A model generated the notes under the pieces. It was not told the origin of the DNA. It was given only the letters and a program-made list of their open reading frames with translations, and ran no database searches. DNA of 64,000 nucleotides, taken from NCBI GenBank assembly GCA_964512225.1, contig CAZEKB010000016.1, positions 1 through 64,000 on the forward strand, read 5' to 3'. The stretch is from CAZEKB01 sp964512225 (GTDB lineage: Bacteria; Myxococcota_A; UBA796; UBA9615). Both the position numbers and the translations under genes were made by a program. Of the stretch, positions 1-8,803 are shown in pieces; position 1 is the stretch's first letter, and each line of letters starts with the position of its first letter.

Positions 1-57
1 GGAGCCGCGGCGGGGCGAGCCCTCCAGGTTCGAGGGGAGGCGTTCTTCAGCACCCGC

Positions 58-747
58 CTAATCGGCCTCGAGATCCGCGGGCAGCCGCGCCCGAACGGCG
101 GCGAGCAGATCCGCGATCCGACGGGCCCCTGCGCCGAAGTCGGCGCGACCGTCGCGGGCCTTGGCGCGCACGTCCACGACCGTCACGTCGTCCACCACGC
201 GCACCCTCACGCACACGTCGTCGCGGAACCGGAACTGCCCCGTGAGCGAGACCGCCTCGAAGTGTCGGGCGCCGTCGTCGACCTGGTGGAGGTGCCAGCC
301 GAAGTCGGCACCCGCCTGCTTCGCGACGCCGAATACGACGCTCGGCAGCGCTCGCGTCCGCAGGGGCTTCACCTCGGGGTAGTGCTCCCGCTGCATCGCC
401 GCGTTGCGCGTGCGGTAAGCGAGGTCGCGGCTGCGGTTGGGCCGCAGCCCCCCCGCCGCGACGTACTCCGGAGGGTCGTCCGGGTCCGTGGTGATGTCGT
501 TCATCACGGGGTACTTCCGGTGCCCGAGCCAGAAGAAGAAGAAGCCGGTGAACGGCACCAGGGCCACGATCGCCATGCTCACCGCGCCGCCGCCGAGCAG
601 GATCCCGACGGCCCCGGCGATGCCCGAGGCCGCGCCCGCCGCCGAGAGCGTCATCGCCCCCATGGGCGGGACCCCCAGGCGGGTCGTCAGGGGCGCGAGG
701 ATCGAGACGCCGACGCCCCCCAGCGAAGCGACCGTCTCCCAGCTCAC
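58..747 (-). CDS. DUF1499 family membrane protein
   Basis: 229-residue protein of the DUF1499 family, whose biochemical role is unknown. Two hydrophobic stretches (about residues 31-54 and 55-74) suggest anchoring in the inner membrane. The family domain is recognised from NDITTDPDDPPEY (about residues 83-95) and a C-terminal VDVRAKARDGRADFG block, which matches the family pattern VDVRSxSRxGxSDFG. The GTG at 747 is chosen because it overlaps the folK stop as GTGA (744-747); any longer version is only folK read out of frame. It is the last gene of the kinase-regulator-folK-DUF1499 run, so it is probably co-transcribed with it. Family assignment is fairly secure. A link to folate or to the two-component system is only inferred from position. 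Confidence 0.8.
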   Translation of the reverse strand: MSWETVASLGGVGVSILAPLTTRLGVPPMGAMTLSAAGAASGIAGAVGILLGGGAVSMAIVALVPFTGFFFFWLGHRKYPVMNDITTDPDDPPEYVAAGGLRPNRSRDLAYRTRNAAMQREHYPEVKPLRTRALPSVVFGVAKQAGADFGWHLHQVDDGARHFEAVSLTGQFRFRDDVCVRVRVVDDVTVVDVRAKARDGRADFGAGARRIADLLAAVRARLPADLEAD

Positions 748-1267
748 ACGGCCTCCACGCGGCGCACCGCCTGGCCCGGCAGGCTCCCGGCGCGCGATCG
801 CAGGATGAAGAGGGGCTCGCGGAGGCCGGGGACGACCAGCCCGGGGGCGACGTCCGCCCACGGCTCGAGCACCGACCGCCGGCGCAGGATCCCGGGGTGC
901 GGGACCCGGAGGTGGGGACGTTCCACGACGAACGTCTCCACCAGGAGGACGTCGAGATCGAGGGTCCGCGGCCCGTTCTTGGCCTCGCGGATGCGCCCCG
1001 CCTCCCCCTCGATCGCGAGGCACCGCGCGAGCAGCGCCTCGGGCCCGGAGGACCACCGCAGCCGCACGACGCCGTTGAGGAACCAGGGCTGCTCGACGAT
1101 CCCCCAGGGCTCGGTCTCGTAGATGGGCGACACCTCCACGAGGGCGCCCCCGAACGCCGCCATCGCGCGCTCGATCGTCCCCCAGCGGTCGCCGACGTTG
1201 GACCCGAAGCCGACCCAGGCCTCGTCGGGCTCGGGGCTCCGCACGATGACGGGCGCGACGGCCGCGG

Positions 1268-1271
<4 letters not shown>
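744..1271 (-). CDS. folK: 2-amino-4-hydroxy-6-hydroxymethyldihydropteridine diphosphokinase
   Basis: 175-residue HPPK, which transfers pyrophosphate from ATP to 6-hydroxymethyl-7,8-dihydropterin in folate synthesis in the cytoplasm. Visible family motifs are GSNVGDR near the N-terminus, YETEPWGIVEQPWFLNGVV, the signature region KNGPRTLDLDVLL with its metal-binding DLD, and VPHPGI. The length is typical of the family. The ATG at 1271 overlaps the upstream response-regulator stop as ATGA (1268-1271), implying translational coupling. The downstream DUF1499 gene is likewise coupled by GTGA. No other folate gene is visible nearby, so folK here is a metabolic gene carried inside a regulatory operon. 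Confidence 0.93.
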
Positions 1272-2638
<1,367 letters not shown>

Positions 2639-2656
2639 GGGGACGACTCCTGGGAG

Positions 2657-4309
2657 CTACGAGACGGGGGGTGTCGGGGGCAGGCGAATCGTGAAGGTCG
2701 TACCTTCGCCGGGCGTACTTGTACACGTGATCGTGCCGCCGTGTTCCGCGATGACCTGATGGGTCAGCGGCAGGCCGAGCCCCGATCCCTTCTCCTTCGT
2801 GGAGAAGAAGGGATCGAAGATGCGGGACACGTGCTCGGGGTCCATGCCGGGGCCGTCGTCGGCGATCTCCAGCACGACCTCCTCGGAGCGGGCCCGCCAG
2901 GTCGAGATCCGCAGCGAGCCGCCGCCGTCTTCGACGAGGGCCTCGGCCGCGTTGCGCACGATGTTCAGCAGCGCCTGACGCAGCTGGGAGGCGTCGAGCT
3001 GCAGCGCCGGCAGCCCCGGCGCCAGCGCGAGCTCGACCCGCACCCCCCCCTGCTCCAGTTCCTCGTTCTGGAACCGCACGAGCTCCTCGACGAGGCCGTT
3101 GAGCGCGTGAGGCTCCAGCCTCATGGCGGGGAGGCGTCCGAGCTCGAGGTACGACTCGGTGATCTTCGTGAGGCGCCCCACCTCTCCCCGGATGTCGCTC
3201 ACGATCTCGCTCACCTCCGCGGCGTTCCCGTCGCGCGCTTCGTCCGCCAGCAGCTCCACGTTCAAGCCGAGGGCGTTGAGGGGGTTGCGGACCTCGTGGG
3301 CGATCTGCGCCGCGAGCTGCCCGATCGCGGCGAGGCGCTCGCTGCGGATCAGCCGGTCCTGCGACTGGCGCAGGTCCGCCAGGGCGCGCTCCAGATCACG
3401 GCTGCGCTCCTCGAGGCGGGCTTCGCGCTCCTCGAGCGACGCCGCCATCGCGTTGAACGCGCGCGCCAGCCGTCCGACCTCGTCGTCGGCCGACACCTCC
3501 ACCCGCTCGGCGAAGTTCCCCTGCCGGATCCGCTCGGCCGACGCCGTCAGCCGATGCATCGGGCGGAGCGTGAACCGGATCCCGAACAGCAGGACGCCCG
3601 CGATGACGAAGGCCAGCAGCCCCAGGGTCAGGAGCGCCACGCGCGAGTCCTTGCGGGCCTCCTCCGTGCGCTCGACCACGGCCGCCACCCGCACGGCGAT
3701 CCGGCGCGAGAGCTGATCCAGGTCCGACTGCACCGCGCGGCGTCTGCGCCGCAGCTCCCGGAGCACGTCCGCGGCGTCGTCGGACAGCGTCTCGTCGTCG
3801 CCCTCGGCGGCCCGCTCGTCGACGGACGCCACGAACGTCGAGTGCGCCTGCTCGTACAGCCGCAGCTGCTCCAGGGTGACGAGCAGCTGCGCGCCGATGC
3901 GCCGGAACGACGCCGCGTCGGTGGGAGCGACCTCGGAGTCCGCGGTGCGCGCCTCGGCCACCTCCAGCGCCCGCTCCAGCTGCGCGCGCATGCCGTCGAT
4001 CACGAACTTCTCGTTTCGACGCAGCCCGTAGAGCTGATCGAGCGACGACGCGCGCTCCAGCTCGAGGCCCAGGGGCCACGCGCGCACGCCCGCCACCTCC
4101 TGCGCGAGCGGGAGGTAGCCCGCCGAGAGCGCCAGCAGCCCGTGCTGCGTCCGGCGCATGTCCACCAGCACGAACGCGATCGCCGCCACGAGCACCAACA
4201 ACATGAGGCCGTAGCCGACGACCACGCGCGTCCGCAGCGTCAGCGAGCGGCGGGGCGACGGCGACGGTCCGCCGCGCGTGGACCGAACCTGCGGGGAGCC
4301 CTCCGTCAC
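2657..4309 (-). CDS. Membrane sensor histidine kinase
   Basis: 550-residue sensor kinase, presumably partner of the adjacent NtrC-type regulator. TM1 lies at about 28-48, a mostly helical periplasmic sensor at about 51-220, TM2 at about 224-246, HAMP at about 247-300, and a DHp helix with phospho-acceptor H338 in QIAHEVRNPLNAL. The C-terminal HATPase_c domain has the N-box NIVRNAAEAL, G1 DDGPGM, an F-box FDPFFSTKEKGSGLGL and a G2 region. The sensor has no recognisable PAS or Cache motif, so the signal is unknown. The GTG at 4309 is preferred because TACACT lies 6 nt upstream, a spacing repeated across this window and suggestive of a leaderless transcript. It is divergent from the M23 gene at 4379. 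Confidence 0.93.
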   Translation of the reverse strand: MTEGSPQVRSTRGGPSPSPRRSLTLRTRVVVGYGLMLLVLVAAIAFVLVDMRRTQHGLLALSAGYLPLAQEVAGVRAWPLGLELERASSLDQLYGLRRNEKFVIDGMRAQLERALEVAEARTADSEVAPTDAASFRRIGAQLLVTLEQLRLYEQAHSTFVASVDERAAEGDDETLSDDAADVLRELRRRRRAVQSDLDQLSRRIAVRVAAVVERTEEARKDSRVALLTLGLLAFVIAGVLLFGIRFTLRPMHRLTASAERIRQGNFAERVEVSADDEVGRLARAFNAMAASLEEREARLEERSRDLERALADLRQSQDRLIRSERLAAIGQLAAQIAHEVRNPLNALGLNVELLADEARDGNAAEVSEIVSDIRGEVGRLTKITESYLELGRLPAMRLEPHALNGLVEELVRFQNEELEQGGVRVELALAPGLPALQLDASQLRQALLNIVRNAAEALVEDGGGSLRISTWRARSEEVVLEIADDGPGMDPEHVSRIFDPFFSTKEKGSGLGLPLTHQVIAEHGGTITCTSTPGEGTTFTIRLPPTPPVS

Positions 4310-4315
4310 GGCGGC

Positions 4316-4368
4316 AGTGTACGGGTCCGGCCCGTCCGCGGACCCCTCGGGCGTCCGTGCTCTAGACT
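4316..4368. promoter_or_regulatory. Divergent promoter pair (two TANNNT -10-like boxes)
   Basis: The 69-bp gap between the sensor kinase and the M23 peptidase carries TACACT on the minus strand (4316-4321, 6 nt before GTG 4309) and TAGACT on the plus strand (4363-4368, 10 nt before ATG 4379). Neither start has a Shine-Dalgarno match, so both transcripts may be leaderless or nearly so. No clear -35 box is visible. This is an inference from spacing alone. Confidence 0.5.
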
Positions 4369-4378
4369 GCGGGGTCGG

Positions 4379-5656
4379 ATGGGCAACCCCCTCAACCTCG
4401 CGCTCGTCGTGCTGAGCCTCCTGATCTTCGCGGCGGGGGGCGTCCTGCTGCTCGAAGTCGTCGACGGGACGGCTCCGCGGGCGGCGATCGTGGTCGGCGA
4501 GCGGACTCTGGGCGACGACGTCTCCCTCGGCCCGGTCCGCGGTCGCGGCGTGTGGGAGATGAAGGTGGCCGACGCCCGCCCCGGCGTGCACGCCACCCGG
4601 GTCGCGATCGACGGCGGGGCGCCCGTCCTCATGAAGGACCCGGCGAAGCTCACGTTCGACACCGCCGTCCTCCAGGACGGGCCTCACACGTTCGTGGTCG
4701 AGGTCGTCGACAGGTCCCTCCGGCGGAACGCCACGACCATCTCGGGGACGTTCGTCTCGGACAACACCCCGCCCGCCCTGTCCATTGCGGGCGCGTCGCT
4801 CGTGGGTCGGCAGGGCCGCACGCTGGCGCTGTTCGTGCGCACGTCGGAGCCCGTGGACGGGTTCCGGGGCGGCCTCCTCAAGAAGGAGCGCACCTTCCAT
4901 CCGCTGGACGGCGGCGCGAAGCAGGACGGGGGCCGCATCTTCCGCGCTCTGGTGGGGGTCCCGGTGGACGCGAGGATCGGACGGACGCCCCTGGAGCTCC
5001 GGGCCCGCGACCTCGCCGGCAACGTCCGGCGGGCGTTCCTCGCGATCGAGATCGACGACGGCGAGTTCAAGCGGGGCGGGATGATCCGCCTCACCGAAGC
5101 GCAGGAGAAGGCGCGGCAGCAGAAGGAGCGGATCCGGGCCGTGAACCTCGCCCGCGGGGAGGCGTACGCGACGCCGATCCCCCAGCAACTCTGGGACGCG
5201 CCGTTCGTGAAGCCGGTGGCCGGACGACGCACGTCGACGTTCGGGAAGTTCCGCACCTACAGCGACGGCAAGAAGAAGCACCACTACGGCGTCGACATCG
5301 CCAACCGCACGGGCACCCCCGTCTTCGCGGCGGCGACGGGCGAGGTCGTGCTCGCGGAGCAGCAGCAGATCTACGGCAACGTCGTGATCGTCCACCACGG
5401 CCAGGGCGTGGCCACGTCGTACAACCACCTCCACTCGATCGACGTGACCGTCGGCGAGGAGGTGGCCCGGGGCAGGCGGGTCGGGACCGTCGGGAGCACG
5501 GGGCAGTCGACCGGGCCCCACCTCCACTGGGGGATGGTCGTGGACGAGACGGCGGTGGACGCGGAGCAGTGGATCGGCCGCGACTTCTCGCCCCCGCCCA
5601 CCGCCGACGCGTGGATCCCGGTGGCGGAGATCGAGCTCAAGCGCAAGTCGAGCTGA
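4379..5656 (+). CDS. M23 family zinc metallopeptidase, membrane-anchored
   Basis: 425-residue LytM-type endopeptidase, likely to cleave peptide cross-links in peptidoglycan in the periplasm. One N-terminal hydrophobic helix (about 5-27) anchors or exports it. Residues about 30-230 resemble Ig-like beta-sandwich modules (for example VSDNTPPALSI). A charged, partly coiled region (EAQEKARQQKERI) precedes the catalytic domain at about 285-400. The zinc ligands are present: H and D of HYGVDIA (about 301-305), and HLH in NHLHS and GPHLHWG near residue 381. It stands alone, divergent from the sensor kinase and convergent with the next gene, with only 3 bp between stops. Its role in wall remodelling is inferred from family knowledge. 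Confidence 0.9.
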   Translation: MGNPLNLALVVLSLLIFAAGGVLLLEVVDGTAPRAAIVVGERTLGDDVSLGPVRGRGVWEMKVADARPGVHATRVAIDGGAPVLMKDPAKLTFDTAVLQDGPHTFVVEVVDRSLRRNATTISGTFVSDNTPPALSIAGASLVGRQGRTLALFVRTSEPVDGFRGGLLKKERTFHPLDGGAKQDGGRIFRALVGVPVDARIGRTPLELRARDLAGNVRRAFLAIEIDDGEFKRGGMIRLTEAQEKARQQKERIRAVNLARGEAYATPIPQQLWDAPFVKPVAGRRTSTFGKFRTYSDGKKKHHYGVDIANRTGTPVFAAATGEVVLAEQQQIYGNVVIVHHGQGVATSYNHLHSIDVTVGEEVARGRRVGTVGSTGQSTGPHLHWGMVVDETAVDAEQWIGRDFSPPPTADAWIPVAEIELKRKSS

Positions 5657-5659
5657 AGC

Positions 5660-6208
5660 TCAGGGGACGATCGTGCCCCCGCCCATGCGATCGAGCATCG
5701 CGCGCGCCTTCTCGGACGCGGGGTGTTCGGCGTCCGCGGCGGCCTTCGACAGGGCGTCGCGGGCCTCGTCGAGCCGCCCCGTCACCCGCAGGAGCACCCC
5801 CAGCGCGAGGAGCGCCTCGGGCTCGCCCGGGCGCATGCGCAGGGCCTCGCGGTACTTCGCTTCGGCGTCCTCGACCTCGCCCTCGTTGAAGAGGACCCGA
5901 CCCTCGGCGACGCGCTCGTCGGCTTCGTTGATCAGCTCGACGTCCAGCACGGAGCCGAGGCCGAGGTTCACGAGGATGAGCCGGAGCGGGCCCGCCCAGC
6001 TGAGCGACCAGAGCTCGCCCGCCAGGAACAGGCCCAGGGGAATGTCGGGCAGCAGCGGCTTGCCCTTGTAGTTGAGGCGGACCTTCGTCCAGCGGTGCGT
6101 CTCGACCTGCTCCCGGACCCAGCGGCCCGCCTCGCGCAGGTTCTCGTCGATCTTCTCGGGATCGAGCTCGAGCAGCAGATGGCGGGACTCGTGGTCGGGG
6201 TCGGTCAT
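5660..6208 (-). CDS. TPR-containing hypothetical protein
   Basis: 182-residue soluble protein. The N-terminal ~75 residues (with WVREQVETHRWTKVRLNYKGKPLLPDIPLG) do not match a family I recognise. Residues about 90-170 form roughly two tetratricopeptide repeats (GRVLFNEGEVEDAEAKYREAL and EALLALGVLLRVTGRLDEA), which usually mediate protein-protein contacts. There is no signal peptide. The ATG at 6208 has GAGG about 6 nt upstream, and a TACGCT box further upstream could be its promoter. It lies 71 bp downstream of the MATE gene on the same strand and converges on the M23 gene. Function unknown. Confidence 0.75.
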   Translation of the reverse strand: MTDPDHESRHLLLELDPEKIDENLREAGRWVREQVETHRWTKVRLNYKGKPLLPDIPLGLFLAGELWSLSWAGPLRLILVNLGLGSVLDVELINEADERVAEGRVLFNEGEVEDAEAKYREALRMRPGEPEALLALGVLLRVTGRLDEARDALSKAAADAEHPASEKARAMLDRMGGGTIVP

Positions 6209-6279
6209 GCGTTCCTCGCGGGGCGTGAGCGTAGCAGCGGCGCCGAGGACGAATACCCCGACGCCGCTGCTTCATTGCG

Positions 6280-7686
6280 TCACGCCGCCGCTTCGGCCGA
6301 CTCGTCCTCCCCGGCGGGCTCGTCGAGCCCCGGGGAGGCGACCTCCACGACGGTCTGTTCCATCCACCGGTCGCCCAGGACGCGCCGGGTGTAGATGACC
6401 GCCACCACGGCGATCTCCACGCTCAGCGCGATCCAGGCCCCGGCGGCGCCCAGGTCCGCCCAGACCACGAAGATCCAGGCGAGCGGCAGGTTCAGGAACC
6501 AGGCCCCGGCCACGGCCACGACCATCACGTAGCGCGTGTCGCCGGCCCCGCTGAGCGCCCCGTGGGACGTCATCGCGAGGGCGTCGAAGATCTGGAAGCA
6601 CGCGCCGATCACCAGCAGGTTCCTCGCGACGGCCACGACCTGCTCTTCGGCCCCGAAGACCGCGATGAGCGGCTCCGGCACGACGATGAACAGGACGGCC
6701 ATGACCGTCATCCCGCTGAGAGCCAGGATGGTTCCGGCTCTCCATGCTTGGCGCGCACCTTCAGGTCTCCCGGCGCCGAGCGCCTGACCCACCAGCACGC
6801 TGACCGCCTCGCTGATCGCATGACCGGGCAGGAAGCTGACCATGATGATGCGAATCACCACCACGTGAGCGGCCAGCTCCCATTCGCCCGCCCGTGCCAC
6901 CAGGGAGGTGAACAGCACCCAGGCACCGACCTCCAGCACCGAGCGGACCCCGAGGGGCACCCCGACGTGCAGGACGGATCGCCAGGCCGACATCCGCTGC
7001 CGGATCGACGTGCGCCGGAGGATCGGGCCGCTCTGAAGGAACAGCCAGATCGCCGCCACCGCCACCGAGCCGACGGTCGCCAGCGCGGCGCCGCCGATGC
7101 CCATCGCCGGGATCGGCCCCCACCCGAAGATGAGGATCGGGTCCACGGCGATGTTCAGGCCGTTGGCCACCAGGTTCGCCTTCATGGGCGTCCGGGTGTC
7201 CCCGCGGCCCTCGAACCAGCTCTTGACCGCGACCATCACGAATACGATGGGCGCGCCCAGGACGCGGATGCCGAAGTAGATGTCGGCCTGCTCGGCCACC
7301 TCCGGCGATCCCGACAGGAACGGCAGGAGGAGAGGACCGACCGCGGCGAACGACGCCGCGAGCACCCCGAAGGCGCCCGCGATGCCGAGCCCCTGCCACA
7401 GCAGCGCGTCGGCCGCTTCGTCGTTCCCGGCCCCCGTCTCCTGGGCGACGACGACCCGGAGGCCGCCGAACAGCCCGAAAGCGAAGCCGAAGACGATGAA
7501 CGCGGTGGACGCCGCGATGCCGATGGCCGCCAGGGGCGCCGTGCCGAGACGCCCCACGAAGAGCGTGTCGACCACGGACATCACCGTGTAGGACAACATC
7601 GAAATGAGGATCGGCCACGCGAGGCGGAACACGGCCCGCGCGCCGACGTGCCCCTGGGGAAGGGCTTGGGTACGAGAGACCCTCAT
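6280..7686 (-). CDS. MATE family efflux transporter
   Basis: 468-residue polytopic protein of the MATE family (NorM/DinF-like), which exports organic cations or other compounds using Na+ or H+ gradients. The start reads RLAWPILISMLSYTVMSVVDTLFVGRLG, the standard MATE TM1, followed by AIGIAASTAF and an internal duplicated half from about residue 240. About 12 membrane helices can be counted. Substrate cannot be told from sequence. ATG 7686 has a strong ribosome site (GGGAGGTGACC just upstream), unlike many genes here. It is preceded by a leader with nested inverted repeats (7703-7757), which may regulate it. Confidence 0.92.
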   Translation of the reverse strand: MRVSRTQALPQGHVGARAVFRLAWPILISMLSYTVMSVVDTLFVGRLGTAPLAAIGIAASTAFIVFGFAFGLFGGLRVVVAQETGAGNDEAADALLWQGLGIAGAFGVLAASFAAVGPLLLPFLSGSPEVAEQADIYFGIRVLGAPIVFVMVAVKSWFEGRGDTRTPMKANLVANGLNIAVDPILIFGWGPIPAMGIGGAALATVGSVAVAAIWLFLQSGPILRRTSIRQRMSAWRSVLHVGVPLGVRSVLEVGAWVLFTSLVARAGEWELAAHVVVIRIIMVSFLPGHAISEAVSVLVGQALGAGRPEGARQAWRAGTILALSGMTVMAVLFIVVPEPLIAVFGAEEQVVAVARNLLVIGACFQIFDALAMTSHGALSGAGDTRYVMVVAVAGAWFLNLPLAWIFVVWADLGAAGAWIALSVEIAVVAVIYTRRVLGDRWMEQTVVEVASPGLDEPAGEDESAEAAA

Positions 7687-7702
7687 GGGTCACCTCCCGC
7701 TT

Positions 7703-7757
7703 CCGTGTCCCGGTGCCCCGTCTCGGGGCGCGCCTCGTCCGCCTCCCCGGGACACGG
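7703..7757 (-). promoter_or_regulatory. Nested inverted repeats in the MATE gene leader
   Basis: CCGTGTCCCGG (7703-7713) and CCGGGACACGG (7747-7757) form a perfect 11-bp inverted repeat. Inside it, GCCCCG (7715-7720) and CGGGGC (7724-7729) form a 6-bp hairpin with a 3-nt loop. The structure ends about 17 nt upstream of the MATE start codon and just before its ribosome site, so it would lie in the mRNA leader if transcription begins further upstream. It does not match a riboswitch class I know. An operator or attenuator is possible. Confidence 0.55.
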
Positions 7758-7841
7758 TTCCGGAGGCGGCAATCGGCTGTATGTGCTCGAACTCGGACTG
7801 CGGGATCCGCCCGCTGCGGGCATCTTCAAGACGCTTGGCCG

Positions 7842-7861
7842 CTCACCGGAATTCCGGTGAG
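7842..7861. promoter_or_regulatory. Perfect 20-bp palindrome
   Basis: CTCACCGGAATTCCGGTGAG is self-complementary over all 20 bases, with no spacer. It sits between the MATE gene and the small ORF at 7893-8000. A uninterrupted palindrome of this length is more like a binding site for a dimeric regulator than an RNA hairpin, since it has no loop. Just beside it (about 7863-7886) is a C-run/G-run hairpin that could end the transcript of the small ORF. The cognate protein is unknown. Confidence 0.5.
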
Positions 7862-7892
7862 GCGCCCCCTTTCTTCGGGGAGGGGCTCGGGC

Positions 7893-8000
7893 CTAGGCTC
7901 GACGAACGCGTCGAGGCATGCCGAGAGCGCGACCCCACTGGAGGGCGACGTGATCAGAGGGCTTGTGGCCCTTGATGCCGGTGGTATCGGTGAAGTTCAT
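7893..8000 (-). CDS. Possible 35-aa small protein
   Basis: A 35-codon frame starting ATG 8000 and ending TAG 7893-7895, beginning MNFTDTTGIKGHK and ending in a basic tail PRRVRRA. It has an excellent Shine-Dalgarno (GAGGAGG, about 7 nt before ATG), which most neighbours lack. It is the only plausible gene in the otherwise empty 7687-8188 stretch, and is followed by a C-run/G-run hairpin. No signal peptide, membrane helix or known family is recognised. It could be a regulatory or leader peptide, or chance. Support comes from the ribosome site and location only. Confidence 0.4.
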   Translation of the reverse strand: MNFTDTTGIKGHKPSDHVALQWGRALGMPRRVRRA

Positions 8001-8120
8001 CGAACCGCCTCCTCGTGGGTGTCTCTCGGCTGCTGCGAGTCGTGCGCCCGTTCGCGCCCGTGCAGCGACGGGCAGACGTTGCGTCCGCGAGGCGTCGGTT
8101 ACAACCCCCGAATTCCACAA

Positions 8121-8140
8121 CCCTGCCAAACCCTGACAGC
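8121..8140. promoter_or_regulatory. 10-bp tandem direct repeat upstream of the NarL-like gene
   Basis: CCCTGCCAAA followed directly by CCCTGACAGC gives two CCCTGnCA half-sites one helical turn apart. They lie about 50-70 bp upstream of the regulator start at 8189, where an activator site would be expected. Alternatively they belong to the promoter of the minus-strand small ORF. No regulator can be named. Confidence 0.3.
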
Positions 8141-8188
8141 CCGAACATCGGCGCTTGCCGGCGACCCGGGCGTGACTACGGTCGATCG

Positions 8189-8803
8189 ATGCTGTTCCCC
8201 GACGCATCGTCGCTGCGAGTCCTCGTCGTGTCCGAGGACCCGACGGAGGGGATGGCGATCGCCGCGACCCTGGGGGACCTCGACGGCCTGACGTCGGTGG
8301 GCACCGCCCTCCCCGGATCGATGTCCGCCGCGCTGCGTCTCCGGGAGCCCACCCTGCTGCTGTCGCTGGGGGCGCCGGACCTCGCGGAGCTCCCCCAGCC
8401 CGTGCTGGCGGTGGTGCGGGACGAGGAGGAGGCGCGCGACGCCCTCGACTTCGGGGCCCGGGGCGTGCTGCGAGCCGGGAGCGAGCCCCGCCGCGTGCAG
8501 GCTGCGGTCCGCGCCGTCGCCGCCGGCCTCCGGGTGGTCGACGAAGGCCTCGAGCTCGTCGCGCCGCCCGTGGAGGTTCCGACCTTCGACCTCGACCCCG
8601 AAGTCCCCGCCCTCACGCCCCGCGAGCGCGAGGTCCTGGAGCTGCTCGCCGACGGCCTCTCCAACAAGGAGATCGCGGCCGAGCTCGACGTGGGCGAGCG
8701 CACCGCGAAGTTCCACGTGGCGGGGCTGCTCAAGAAGCTCGACGCGACGACGCGCACCGAGGCCGTGGTCCGCGCCGCCCGGCTCGGGCTGCTCCTGCTC
8801 TAG
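8189..8803 (+). CDS. NarL/LuxR-type transcriptional regulator with degenerate receiver
   Basis: 204-residue protein with a receiver-like N-terminal domain (about 8-125) and a C-terminal LuxR helix-turn-helix (about 141-195: LTPREREVLELLADGLSNKEIAAEL, then GERTAKFHVAGLLKKL). In a normal receiver the third strand ends in the phospho-acceptor Asp. Here that stretch reads EPTLLLSLGAPDL, with Ser at about residue 59, so phosphorylation is unlikely and the protein may respond to a ligand or partner instead. ATG 8189 is preceded by TACGGT with a 6-nt spacer and no ribosome site. Its TAG overlaps the TAG of the convergent kinase gene (CTAG, 8800-8803). Targets unknown. Confidence 0.88.
   Translation: MLFPDASSLRVLVVSEDPTEGMAIAATLGDLDGLTSVGTALPGSMSAALRLREPTLLLSLGAPDLAELPQPVLAVVRDEEEARDALDFGARGVLRAGSEPRRVQAAVRAVAAGLRVVDEGLELVAPPVEVPTFDLDPEVPALTPREREVLELLADGLSNKEIAAELDVGERTAKFHVAGLLKKLDATTRTEAVVRAARLGLLLL

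Noticed and set aside
1..57. Feature at the left edge
   Set aside because: I see nothing recognisable in these 57 bases; DUF1499 ends at 58.
8111..8140. Sigma-54 promoter (minus strand)
   Set aside because: A TGGCAG-like block is present but the GC of the -12 element is missing at the required spacing.
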